A DNA stretch of 64,000 nucleotides from PFJX01 sp040757575 (GTDB lineage: Bacteria > Pseudomonadota > Gammaproteobacteria > Burkholderiales > Thiobacillaceae), in NCBI GenBank assembly GCA_040757575.1, contig JBFLXA010000006.1:123776-187775 (forward strand), given 5' to 3'. The position numbers and the translations under genes were made by a program. Of the stretch, positions 51,530 through 57,994 are shown one piece after another; position 1 is the stretch's first letter, and the number at the start of each line of letters is the position of its first letter. The notes under the pieces are model-generated. The model saw only the letters and a list, made by a program, of their open reading frames with translations. It was not told the origin of the DNA and made no database searches.

Positions 51530-51936
51530 GCCCTAGGGGAACGAGCCCCAGTGTCGCCACGATTCTGGCGGATGCCCGGCATAACGGGGTTTATAGGTTG
51601 AAATCGCCTTCAGCCAGCGTACCGACCCTGGATGGCCGGGTGCTTCTCGACAAGCAGGCCCTGCTGGAGGCCCTGGGCTGGGCGCTGGCGTTTCCTGACT
51701 ATTACGGGGCCAACTGGGACGCCCTGGAAGAATGCCTGACGGACATGTCCTGGTGGCAGGGGGCCATTGCCCTGGGTATCGACCACGCGGACCAGGCGGA
51801 CCCGGAATCCCTGGGTATCCTCATCGAGATATTCGCCCAGGCGGCCGAGGACTGGCAGGACCAGGGGCGGCCATGCAGCCTGTTTCTATCCGGCTTAGAG
51901 CATGGAAGCTGGCCCCTGACAGAGGCGGAAGGCTAG
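51526..51936 (+). CDS. Barstar-family ribonuclease inhibitor
   Basis: 136 residues. Core LDGRVLLDKQALLEALGWAL followed by FPDYYGANWDALEECLTDMS is the barstar signature that plugs the active site of barnase. No signal peptide, so it guards the cytoplasm against the RNase made from the preceding gene. Its stop TAG shares the palindrome CTAG with the stop of the convergent lplT. Confidence 0.93.
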   Translation: MSPRGTSPSVATILADARHNGVYRLKSPSASVPTLDGRVLLDKQALLEALGWALAFPDYYGANWDALEECLTDMSWWQGAIALGIDHADQADPESLGILIEIFAQAAEDWQDQGRPCSLFLSGLEHGSWPLTEAEG

Positions 51937-53150
51937 CGCACCTGGTCGTCCCGGTGCTTGCGCCAGATGGCGGTCATCACTGCGCTGATGAACAGGCCGA
52001 AGGCGACGATGACCCAGTGGATGTGCACCCCGTGGCCCACCATGAAGGTGTAGATGCCCAGCAGCACCAGGATGCCGATGTTCTCGTTGAAGTTCTGGAT
52101 GGCGATGGAGTGCCCGGCGCCCATGAGCAGGTGGCCCCGGTGCTGGAGCAGGGCGTTGAGGGGCACCACGAAATAGCCTGACAGGGCCCCCACCACGAAC
52201 ATGATCCCCATGGCCACTCGCCAGTCGGTCACGAAGATCATGGTCACCACGATCAGCCCCAGGGCTATGCCGGCGGGCAGGACCTTGACGGAGTCTTCCA
52301 GCTTCACCCACTTGCCCGCCACAGCGGCGCCCACGGCGATGCCCACGGCCACCATGGCGGTGAGCTGGGTCGCCTCGGTCAGGTCGAATTTCAGGTTGAA
52401 TGCGGCCCAGGTGAGCACCACCAGTCGCAAGGTGGCGCCCACGCCCCAGAACAGGGTGGTCACCGCCAGGGACACCTGGCCCAGGGGATCTTTCCAAAGC
52501 AGTTTGAAGGCATGCCAGAAGTCATGCAGAAGAAACAGGGGGCTCTTGTTTGGGATCTTGTGGTCGATGGGCAGGCGGGGAATGTAGAGGTTGAACCAGG
52601 CGGCCGCCAGGTAGAGCAGCAGGATCAGGGAAATGGCCACCTCGGGCACGCTCAGCCAGTCCGGCGCCCCCCAATCCACCAGGGCCTTGCCCATCAGGGC
52701 CGGACTGATCAGCAGGCCGCCGATGATCGCCCCCAGGATGATGGCTGCCACCGTGGCTCCCTCCATCCAGCTATTGGCTTTAACCAGCAGGGCAGGGGGC
52801 AGGAATTCGGTGAGGATGCCGTACTTGGCCGGGGAATAGGCGGCAGCCCCCAGGCCAACGATTGCATAGGCATACAAAGGGGGCATGCCCGCCAGCATGG
52901 CCAGGCAGCCGACGATCTTGATGGCGTTGGAGATGAACATCACCCGCCCCTTGGGCAGGGCATCGGCAAAGGAGCCCACAAAGGGTGCCAGGACGATGTA
53001 TGAAATGACGAAGAACTGCTGGAGCAGTGGCACATGCCAGTCCGGAGCGGCCAGTTCTTTTAGCAGCGCGATGGCGGCAAAAAGCAGCGCGTTGTCTGCC
53101 AAAGCCGACAGGAACTGGGCGATGAGGATGACGTAAAAGCCGCGATTCAT
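51933..53150 (-). CDS. lplT: Lysophospholipid transporter LplT (MFS)
   Basis: 405 residues, about 12 membrane helices. Starts MNRGFYVILIAQFLSALADN; DALPKGRVMFISNAIKIVGC and AAYSPAKYGILTEFLPP are typical of LplT. It flips lysophospholipids across the inner membrane for re-acylation. No aas acyltransferase gene is adjacent, unlike in E. coli where the two are neighbours. Confidence 0.92.
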   Translation of the reverse strand: MNRGFYVILIAQFLSALADNALLFAAIALLKELAAPDWHVPLLQQFFVISYIVLAPFVGSFADALPKGRVMFISNAIKIVGCLAMLAGMPPLYAYAIVGLGAAAYSPAKYGILTEFLPPALLVKANSWMEGATVAAIILGAIIGGLLISPALMGKALVDWGAPDWLSVPEVAISLILLLYLAAAWFNLYIPRLPIDHKIPNKSPLFLLHDFWHAFKLLWKDPLGQVSLAVTTLFWGVGATLRLVVLTWAAFNLKFDLTEATQLTAMVAVGIAVGAAVAGKWVKLEDSVKVLPAGIALGLIVVTMIFVTDWRVAMGIMFVVGALSGYFVVPLNALLQHRGHLLMGAGHSIAIQNFNENIGILVLLGIYTFMVGHGVHIHWVIVAFGLFISAVMTAIWRKHRDDQVR

Positions 53151-53333
53151 TCCGGGGTGGATCTTCGTTGTTGTCCGTATGCTGGCTTGTTATTTCTGGA
53201 GCAATCCAGGTGGTCAGAAAGGCGGTTTATTACCCGGCTGAGGGCTTGATGGCGCCGAACTGCCGGCCTTCCGGCCGCGGAACAATAGGGAAATTTGGCG
53301 CTTCTGGCTAGTCGTGGTTGTGGGCGATTAGTA

Positions 53334-53356
53334 AATTATGATTCAATGACATAATT
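53334..53356. promoter_or_regulatory. Inverted repeat before the LysR gene, candidate operator
   Basis: AATTATG (53334-53340), nine bases, CATAATT (53350-53356): a perfect 7-bp dyad ending 22 bases before the LysR start, in an AT-rich block. LysR regulators bind such dyads (T-N11-A type), often to control themselves and a divergent gene, here lplT. Confidence 0.5.
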
Positions 53357-53378
53357 AATTTTTATCAGCGCATAAGAC

Positions 53379-54296
53379 ATGGCAGATAGACGGCTCCAGG
53401 TTTTCTACACAGTGGCGAAGCAGCTTTCCTTCACCAAGGCAGCCGAACTCCTGTTCATGACCCAACCCGCCGTCACCTTCCAGGTCAAGCAACTGGAGGA
53501 GCATTTCAACACCCGGCTGTTCGAACGCTCCCACGGCAAGATATCCCTCACCCCTGCCGGTGAGCTGGCCCTGGATTATGCCGAACGCATCCTCAACATG
53601 ACCGGCGAGATGGAAGCCCGCATCTCGGAACTCACCGGTCAGGTCAGTGGCCCCCTGCTCATCGGCGCCTCCACCACCATTGCCGAATACATGCTGCCCA
53701 GGCTGCTGGGCGAGTTCAAACGACTGCACCCGGAGACCCAGGCCCGTCTGACGGTGGCCAACTCCGAAACCATCGAAAACAAGGTAGCGGACCACACCCT
53801 GGACCTGGGCCTCATCGAATCGCCTTCCCATCATCCCAATCTAATCACTCATGTGTGCTGCGAAGATGAACTGGTGATGATCTGCGCTCCATTCTCCGGT
53901 CTCGCCAAGCTGGAATGCGTGACCCCTAAGCTGGTAGCGGAACAGTCCTACATCACCCGGGAATCCGGGTCTGGTACCCGGGAATGCATTGATGATTTCT
54001 TCAAGCTCAACGGCGTCAACCTGGACGAGATCAATCTGTCCATGGAACTGGGCAGCCGGGAAGCCATCAAGGGCGCGGTAGCTGCCGGGCTGGGGGTTGC
54101 AGTGGTATCCAGTACCACGGTGGAAAAGGAAGTGAAACTGGGAGAGCTGATCTCCATCCCCATCGACCCGCCCCTGCGGCGGCAATTGTCCCTGGTATAT
54201 CCCCAGGAAAAGTTCCGCAGCAAGCTTCTCCAGGCATTTCTCGATTTCCTTGAGACAAGCCCCATGCTCAAGGAATACGACCAGCACACCACATGA
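53379..54296 (+). CDS. LysR-family transcriptional regulator
   Basis: 305 residues. N-terminal winged helix (FYTVAKQLSFTKAAELLFMT, QPAVTFQVKQLEEHFNTRLF) and a periplasmic-binding-like effector domain (GPLLIGASTTIAEYMLPRLL). The pattern is that of the CysB/CbbR-like branch; effector and target unknown. Divergent from lplT across 228 bases and coupled by ATGA overlap to a small gene. Confidence 0.92.
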   Translation: MADRRLQVFYTVAKQLSFTKAAELLFMTQPAVTFQVKQLEEHFNTRLFERSHGKISLTPAGELALDYAERILNMTGEMEARISELTGQVSGPLLIGASTTIAEYMLPRLLGEFKRLHPETQARLTVANSETIENKVADHTLDLGLIESPSHHPNLITHVCCEDELVMICAPFSGLAKLECVTPKLVAEQSYITRESGSGTRECIDDFFKLNGVNLDEINLSMELGSREAIKGAVAAGLGVAVVSSTTVEKEVKLGELISIPIDPPLRRQLSLVYPQEKFRSKLLQAFLDFLETSPMLKEYDQHTT

Positions 54297-54640
54297 CGCC
54301 GGAGGAGCGGCGCCTGTTGCGGGCTTTCCGGGCCCTTTCAGAGGCCCGTCAGCAGGGTCTGCTGGATTACGCCGAATTCCTTGTCGAGCGTGTGGCACCC
54401 CACGATACCCCCATCATCAACCAGCCCCTGGACATCCCCCGGCCGGAAAAGGAAAGCGTGGTCAAGGCCATCAAGCGCCTGCGGGAGACCTATCCCATGA
54501 TCGATCGGGCCCAGATACTGAATGAAACCTCTGGCCTGATGACCCAGCATCTGATCCATGGCAAGCCCGCTCCTGAAGTCATCGACGAGCTCGAAATCCT
54601 CTTCCGGCGCCATTACGAAGCCCGGCCAGCGACGGAATAG
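54293..54640 (+). CDS. Conserved small protein, function unknown
   Basis: 115 residues, charged and helical, starting MTPEERRLLRAFRALSEARQ. I do not recognise a family. There is no signal peptide, metal motif or membrane span. It overlaps the LysR gene by ATGA, which implies co-translation and a related role; it could be a small partner protein or lie on the way to ubiG. Codon use is like the neighbours. Confidence 0.75.
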   Translation: MTPEERRLLRAFRALSEARQQGLLDYAEFLVERVAPHDTPIINQPLDIPRPEKESVVKAIKRLRETYPMIDRAQILNETSGLMTQHLIHGKPAPEVIDELEILFRRHYEARPATE

Positions 54641-54744
54641 GGCAGGGTCTAGGTCAACCTCAAGGCGGCCAAATCCGCCCGCCGGGCCCGAATTGGCGCA
54701 CAATCCTGCCTCATCAAGATCAAACCAATCCTGAAGGTAATCTC

Positions 54745-55443
54745 ATGGTCAATGCGGATCAGGCCGAACTGGACAAGTTCAGCCAACTGGCCCACCGCTG
54801 GTGGGATCCCAACTCCGAATTCAAACCCCTGCACGACATCAACCCCCTGCGCCTGGGCTGGATAGACCAGCTCTGCGGCGGCGTGGCCGGCAAGCGTGTC
54901 GTCGACGTGGGCTGTGGTGGCGGCATCCTGGCAGAAAGCATGGCGGCCAAGGGCGCCACCGTCACCGGCATCGACCTGTCCGAAAAAGCCCTCAAGGTGG
55001 CCCGGCTGCACCAGCTGGAATCCGGCGTGCAGGTGGACTACCGGCTCATTGCCGCCGAGTCCCTGGCCGAGGAGGCCCCCGACAGTTTTGACGTGGTGAC
55101 CTGCATGGAAATGCTGGAACACGTACCCGACCCGGTTTCCATCCTGGCCGCCTGCCAGCGCATGGTGAAGCCCGGCGGCTGGGTGTTCCTCTCCACCCTC
55201 AATCGCAATCCCAAGAGCTACCTATTTGCCATCATTGGCGCGGAATACGTGCTCAACATGCTGCCCAAGGGCACTCATGACTGGAGCAAGTTCCTCAAGC
55301 CCCATGAACTGGCGTCCTACGCCCGCCAGGCTGGGCTGGAGCCGGTGCAGCTCATGGGCATGACCTACAACCCTTTCACCAAGGCCTACAAGCTGGAGCA
55401 GGACACGGACGTGAACTACCTGCTGGCCTGTCGGCGTGGCTGA
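54745..55443 (+). CDS. ubiG: Ubiquinone biosynthesis O-methyltransferase UbiG
   Basis: 232 residues. Carries out both O-methylations in ubiquinone synthesis. N-terminal FSQLAHRWWDPNSEFKPLH with INPLRLGWID is diagnostic. SAM loop VVDVGCGGGILAESMA (from residue 52), then CMEMLEHVPDP and STLNRNPKSYLFAI. It overlaps gph by 8 bases, a common ubiG-gph pairing. Confidence 0.97.
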   Translation: MVNADQAELDKFSQLAHRWWDPNSEFKPLHDINPLRLGWIDQLCGGVAGKRVVDVGCGGGILAESMAAKGATVTGIDLSEKALKVARLHQLESGVQVDYRLIAAESLAEEAPDSFDVVTCMEMLEHVPDPVSILAACQRMVKPGGWVFLSTLNRNPKSYLFAIIGAEYVLNMLPKGTHDWSKFLKPHELASYARQAGLEPVQLMGMTYNPFTKAYKLEQDTDVNYLLACRRG

Positions 55444-56107
55444 AGCCGGGCGGGTCCGTGCTGTCCTGTTCGACCTGGACGGCACCTTGGTAGATACCGC
55501 GCCGGACCTGATAGACACCCTCAACACCCTGCGCCACTGCCGGGGGCTCCCCCCCATGGAGGCCCATCTGTTGCGGCCCCAGGCCTCCCACGGCACCCAG
55601 GGCCTCATCAGGCTGGGCCTGGGTGTGGGTGCGGACCACCCGGACTTTCCCGGTTTGCGCAGTGAATTCCTGGATATCTACCAGGCTAACCTGAGCCGCC
55701 GCTCCCGGTTGTTTCCCGAGATGGGGCAGGTTCTGGAAGTCCTTGAAGGCCGGGGCCTCGCCTGGGGTGTGGTCACCAACAAACCCGCCTTCCTCACTGA
55801 ACCCCTGCTGGACCAACTGGGCCTGGGTCACCGGGCAGCCTGCGTGGTTTCCGGTGACACCTGCGCCCGCAACAAGCCCCACCCGGAGCCCGTGCTGCAC
55901 GCCTGCAGACACATGACAATCGCCCCCGGGGACTGCATCTATGTCGGTGACGCCGCCCGGGACGTGGAAGCCGCCCGGGCGGCCGGCATGCCGGCCCTGG
56001 TGGCTTTGTATGGCTATCTGGGCGAGACGGACCAGCCCGCCGAGTGGGGCGCGTCCGGCTTCATCCGCTCTCCGCTGGGACTCATGGACTGGCTGAATCA
56101 GGCCTGA
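55436..56107 (+). CDS. gph: Phosphoglycolate phosphatase (HAD family)
   Basis: 223 residues from GTG 55436. HAD motif LFDLDGTLVDTAPDL gives nucleophile Asp13 and Asp15; VVTNKPAFLTEPLLDQLGL and YVGDAARDVEAARAAGM are motifs II and IV. Removes 2-phosphoglycolate; in this position it is usually annotated Gph. Ends 64 bases before ssrA. Confidence 0.9.
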   Translation: MAEAGRVRAVLFDLDGTLVDTAPDLIDTLNTLRHCRGLPPMEAHLLRPQASHGTQGLIRLGLGVGADHPDFPGLRSEFLDIYQANLSRRSRLFPEMGQVLEVLEGRGLAWGVVTNKPAFLTEPLLDQLGLGHRAACVVSGDTCARNKPHPEPVLHACRHMTIAPGDCIYVGDAARDVEAARAAGMPALVALYGYLGETDQPAEWGASGFIRSPLGLMDWLNQA

Positions 56108-56171
56108 ACAAATTTATTTGCTGTGGACTGAACCAATTGCCGGTAGCATCCCTCCCAGCAGTACCTTAATT

Positions 56172-56532
56172 GGGGCCGACCTGGCTTCGACGTGGGTTGC
56201 AAAGCAGTGAAGGGCATACCGAGGCCCAGTTACCTCGTAAATCCATCTGGAAATCTATAGTCGCCAACGACGAAACCTACGCTCTGGCCGCTTGACGGTC
56301 AGACTCCACACCGGCAGGTCCATGGGCCGGGCGGGGCAACCCGCAGTGGAGTCATTTACATGGACTCGCGCTGAGCCGGGCCGCTTGACCCAGCGTTAAA
56401 CCAAGGTGGCTCGCCTGAACCCAGCCTGTTCGGCCGGCGTGGTTCGGGTTAAAACCAAACGACCGGACTAAGTATGTAGATCTTGCTGTAGAGGACTTGC
56501 GGACGGGGGTTCGATTCCCCCCGGCTCCACCA
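56172..56532 (+). ncRNA. ssrA: Transfer-messenger RNA (tmRNA)
   Basis: 361 bases. The 5' end GGGGCCGACCTGGCTTCGAC pairs with the 3' end (CGGCTCC plus ACCA) in a tRNA-Ala-like acceptor with T loop GTTCGATTC. The resume codon and tag reading frame lie at 56263-56295. It rescues stalled ribosomes with SmpB. The 3' end is a standard integration site for islands. A weak TACCTT at 56162-56167 is the only -10 candidate seen. Confidence 0.97.
56263..56295 (+). CDS. tmRNA proteolysis tag
   Basis: GCC resume codon followed by codons for ANDETYALAA and TGA. It differs from the E. coli tag (ANDENYALAA) at one position and keeps the LAA degron read by ClpXP. It is translated only as an addition to stalled proteins. 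Confidence 0.93.
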   Translation, partial: ANDETYALAA

Positions 56533-56949
56533 ATACATAAAGGTCAACCGTTCTCGGTTGGCCTTTTTTCTTGCGCGCTCCCGCGCGTTCGCGTGGACTC
56601 GCGCGGATTCCTGCGGACTTCCTTCCTCCGGCCGTCTTGCCCATCTCGGACCCATTTCGCTCTCTCCTGGCCGTTCTTCTCTCCAGCCTCGCTCCCCGGC
56701 TAAGGACCGAAGTCCATAAAGGCCGTCGGCGACCCCCTTCAATATCAATAAGTTACGGGCTGACCGTTCAAGCGGTTGGATAGCGGCATCGCCCACCCGA
56801 AGGTACAGAGGTGCGGTTCCATTTGCCTGGAACTTTTTTCTCTGGTCACGGTCGTTTTGTGTGTTTGTTTGGGAGATCCGGAGTCCTGTCTGATCGATGC
56901 GCTCGGCAAGAACAACGATTAACTGTTTGACTTTCTCTTCAGAACTCAT
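56449..56949 (-). CDS. Doubtful hypothetical ORF running into ssrA
   Basis: Open frame of 166 codons from ATG 56949. The first 80 or so residues have a protein-like composition (MSSEEKVKQLIVVLAERIDQ, LYLRVGDAAIQPLERSARNL). The rest is Arg/Glu-rich, and the end is the antisense of the tmRNA 3' domain (WWSRGESNPRP is a well-known artefact of that region). If the N-terminal part is real, it is a gene broken by or fused to the ssrA junction. No family recognised. Confidence 0.2.
   Translation of the reverse strand: MSSEEKVKQLIVVLAERIDQTGLRISQTNTQNDRDQRKKFQANGTAPLYLRVGDAAIQPLERSARNLLILKGVADGLYGLRSLAGERGWREERPGESEMGPRWARRPEEGSPQESARVHANARERARKKANRERLTFMYWWSRGESNPRPQVLYSKIYILSPVVWF
56539..56569 (+). 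terminator. Terminator of ssrA
   Basis: The stem AAGGTCAACCG/CGGTTGGCCTT, with one G-U pair and loop TTCT, is followed by a run of T (56564-56569). Confidence 0.9.
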
Positions 56950-57079
56950 CCGCTCACCACCCAATCGTCTCGCCCGCCCCCCGTACCGGGGGGCTTGTGC
57001 CGTTTGATCCTGGCTCTGCCGGGGTGGCGGAATCGTCCGCGCCGGCGGCCCATTGTCAATGCAACAAGGGAACAATGAG
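56570..57079. other. Gap between ssrA and the ABC operon
   Basis: About 510 bases with no well-supported gene. It begins with a CGC-rich stretch containing three 10-bp phased repeats (56591-56620) and continues with mixed-composition DNA, including TGTGTGTTTGTTTGGG near 56860. Base use changes here from the chromosomal style to that of the following operon, so it probably holds the left junction of acquired DNA. No promoter for gldA was clear. Confidence 0.5.
56591..56620. repeat. Three phased 10-bp repeats beside the ssrA 3' end
   Basis: GCGTGGACTC, GCGCGGATTC, CTGCGGACTT follow each other with exact 10-base period, one helical turn. A related GGACTCGCGC also occurs inside ssrA near 56362. 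Such arrays can be integrase arm sites, but a chance GC-rich repeat is possible. Confidence 0.35.
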
Positions 57080-57994
57080 ATGATTCGGGTAGAACACCTG
57101 ACCCGCCGCTATGGCGATTTCACCGCCGTGGACGATGTGAGCTTCACCATCGGCCGCGGCGAGGTGGTCGGCCTGCTGGGCCACAACGGTGCCGGCAAGA
57201 CCACCATCATGAAAATGATCACCGGCTTCCTGGAGCCCACTGCCGGCGCCATCCGCATCGATGATCTGGAGGTGGGCCGGGACACGGCGGCCATCCAGGC
57301 GCGCATCGGCTACCTGCCGGAGAACTGCCCGGTGTGGCCGGAAATGACGGTGATCGACTACCTCGACTACCAGGCCGCGCTGCACGGCGTGCCGCAGGCG
57401 CGCCGCCCGGCCGCCATCGCCCGGGCGATCCGCCGCACCGCCCTGAAGGAGAAGGCCGCCGCGCCCATCCAGACCCTCTCGCGCGGTTACCGCCAGCGGG
57501 TGGGGGTGGCCCAGGCGATCCTGCACGAGCCGGACATCGTGATCCTGGACGAGCCCACCAACGGCCTCGACCCCACCCAGATCCGCCACATGCGCGAGCT
57601 CATCGGCGAGCTGGCGAAGACGGCGACGGTGATCGTCTCCACCCACATCCTGCAGGAGGTGCAGGCGGTGTGCGAGCGGGTGCTGATCCTGCGTGCCGGC
57701 CGGCTGGTGGTGGATTCGCGCATCGACGAGCTGCAGCAGGGCCGCGCCCTGCTGGTGGCGGTCGCGGGTGATGCCCGCGCGGCGCTCGCGCAGGTCGAGG
57801 GCGTGAGCGCGGTGGAGGAACTGGATGCCGCCGGCAACCCGCGCCGCTACCGCCTTGCCGCCGGCCCCGAGGCGGCGCCGCGCGTGGCGCAGGCGCTGGC
57901 CGGGGCGAATCTTCCCCTGCACGAATTGACCCCGGAGCGCCGCGACCTGGAGACCGTCTTCGCCCAGGTGAACGAGGAGGTGGCCCATGCGTGA
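57080..57994 (+). CDS. ABC transporter ATP-binding protein, GldA-like
   Basis: 304 residues from ATG 57080 (AAGGG nine bases upstream; ATG 57059 would add seven residues). Walker A GHNGAGKTT, Q-loop region GYLPENCPVWPEMTV, signature LSRGYRQRVGVAQA, Walker B VILDEPTNGLD, switch STHILQEVQ. The GldA/NosF-like ATPase is followed by permease and auxiliary genes of the same system. Its C-terminal 80 residues form an extension common in this group. GCG/CGC-rich codons set it apart from genes upstream of ssrA. Confidence 0.9.
   Translation: MIRVEHLTRRYGDFTAVDDVSFTIGRGEVVGLLGHNGAGKTTIMKMITGFLEPTAGAIRIDDLEVGRDTAAIQARIGYLPENCPVWPEMTVIDYLDYQAALHGVPQARRPAAIARAIRRTALKEKAAAPIQTLSRGYRQRVGVAQAILHEPDIVILDEPTNGLDPTQIRHMRELIGELAKTATVIVSTHILQEVQAVCERVLILRAGRLVVDSRIDELQQGRALLVAVAGDARAALAQVEGVSAVEELDAAGNPRRYRLAAGPEAAPRVAQALAGANLPLHELTPERRDLETVFAQVNEEVAHA

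Noticed and set aside
56449..56532. C-terminal part of a protein antisense to ssrA (WWSRGESNPRP)
   Set aside because: This peptide is the standard artefact of translating the tRNA-like end of tmRNA on the wrong strand.
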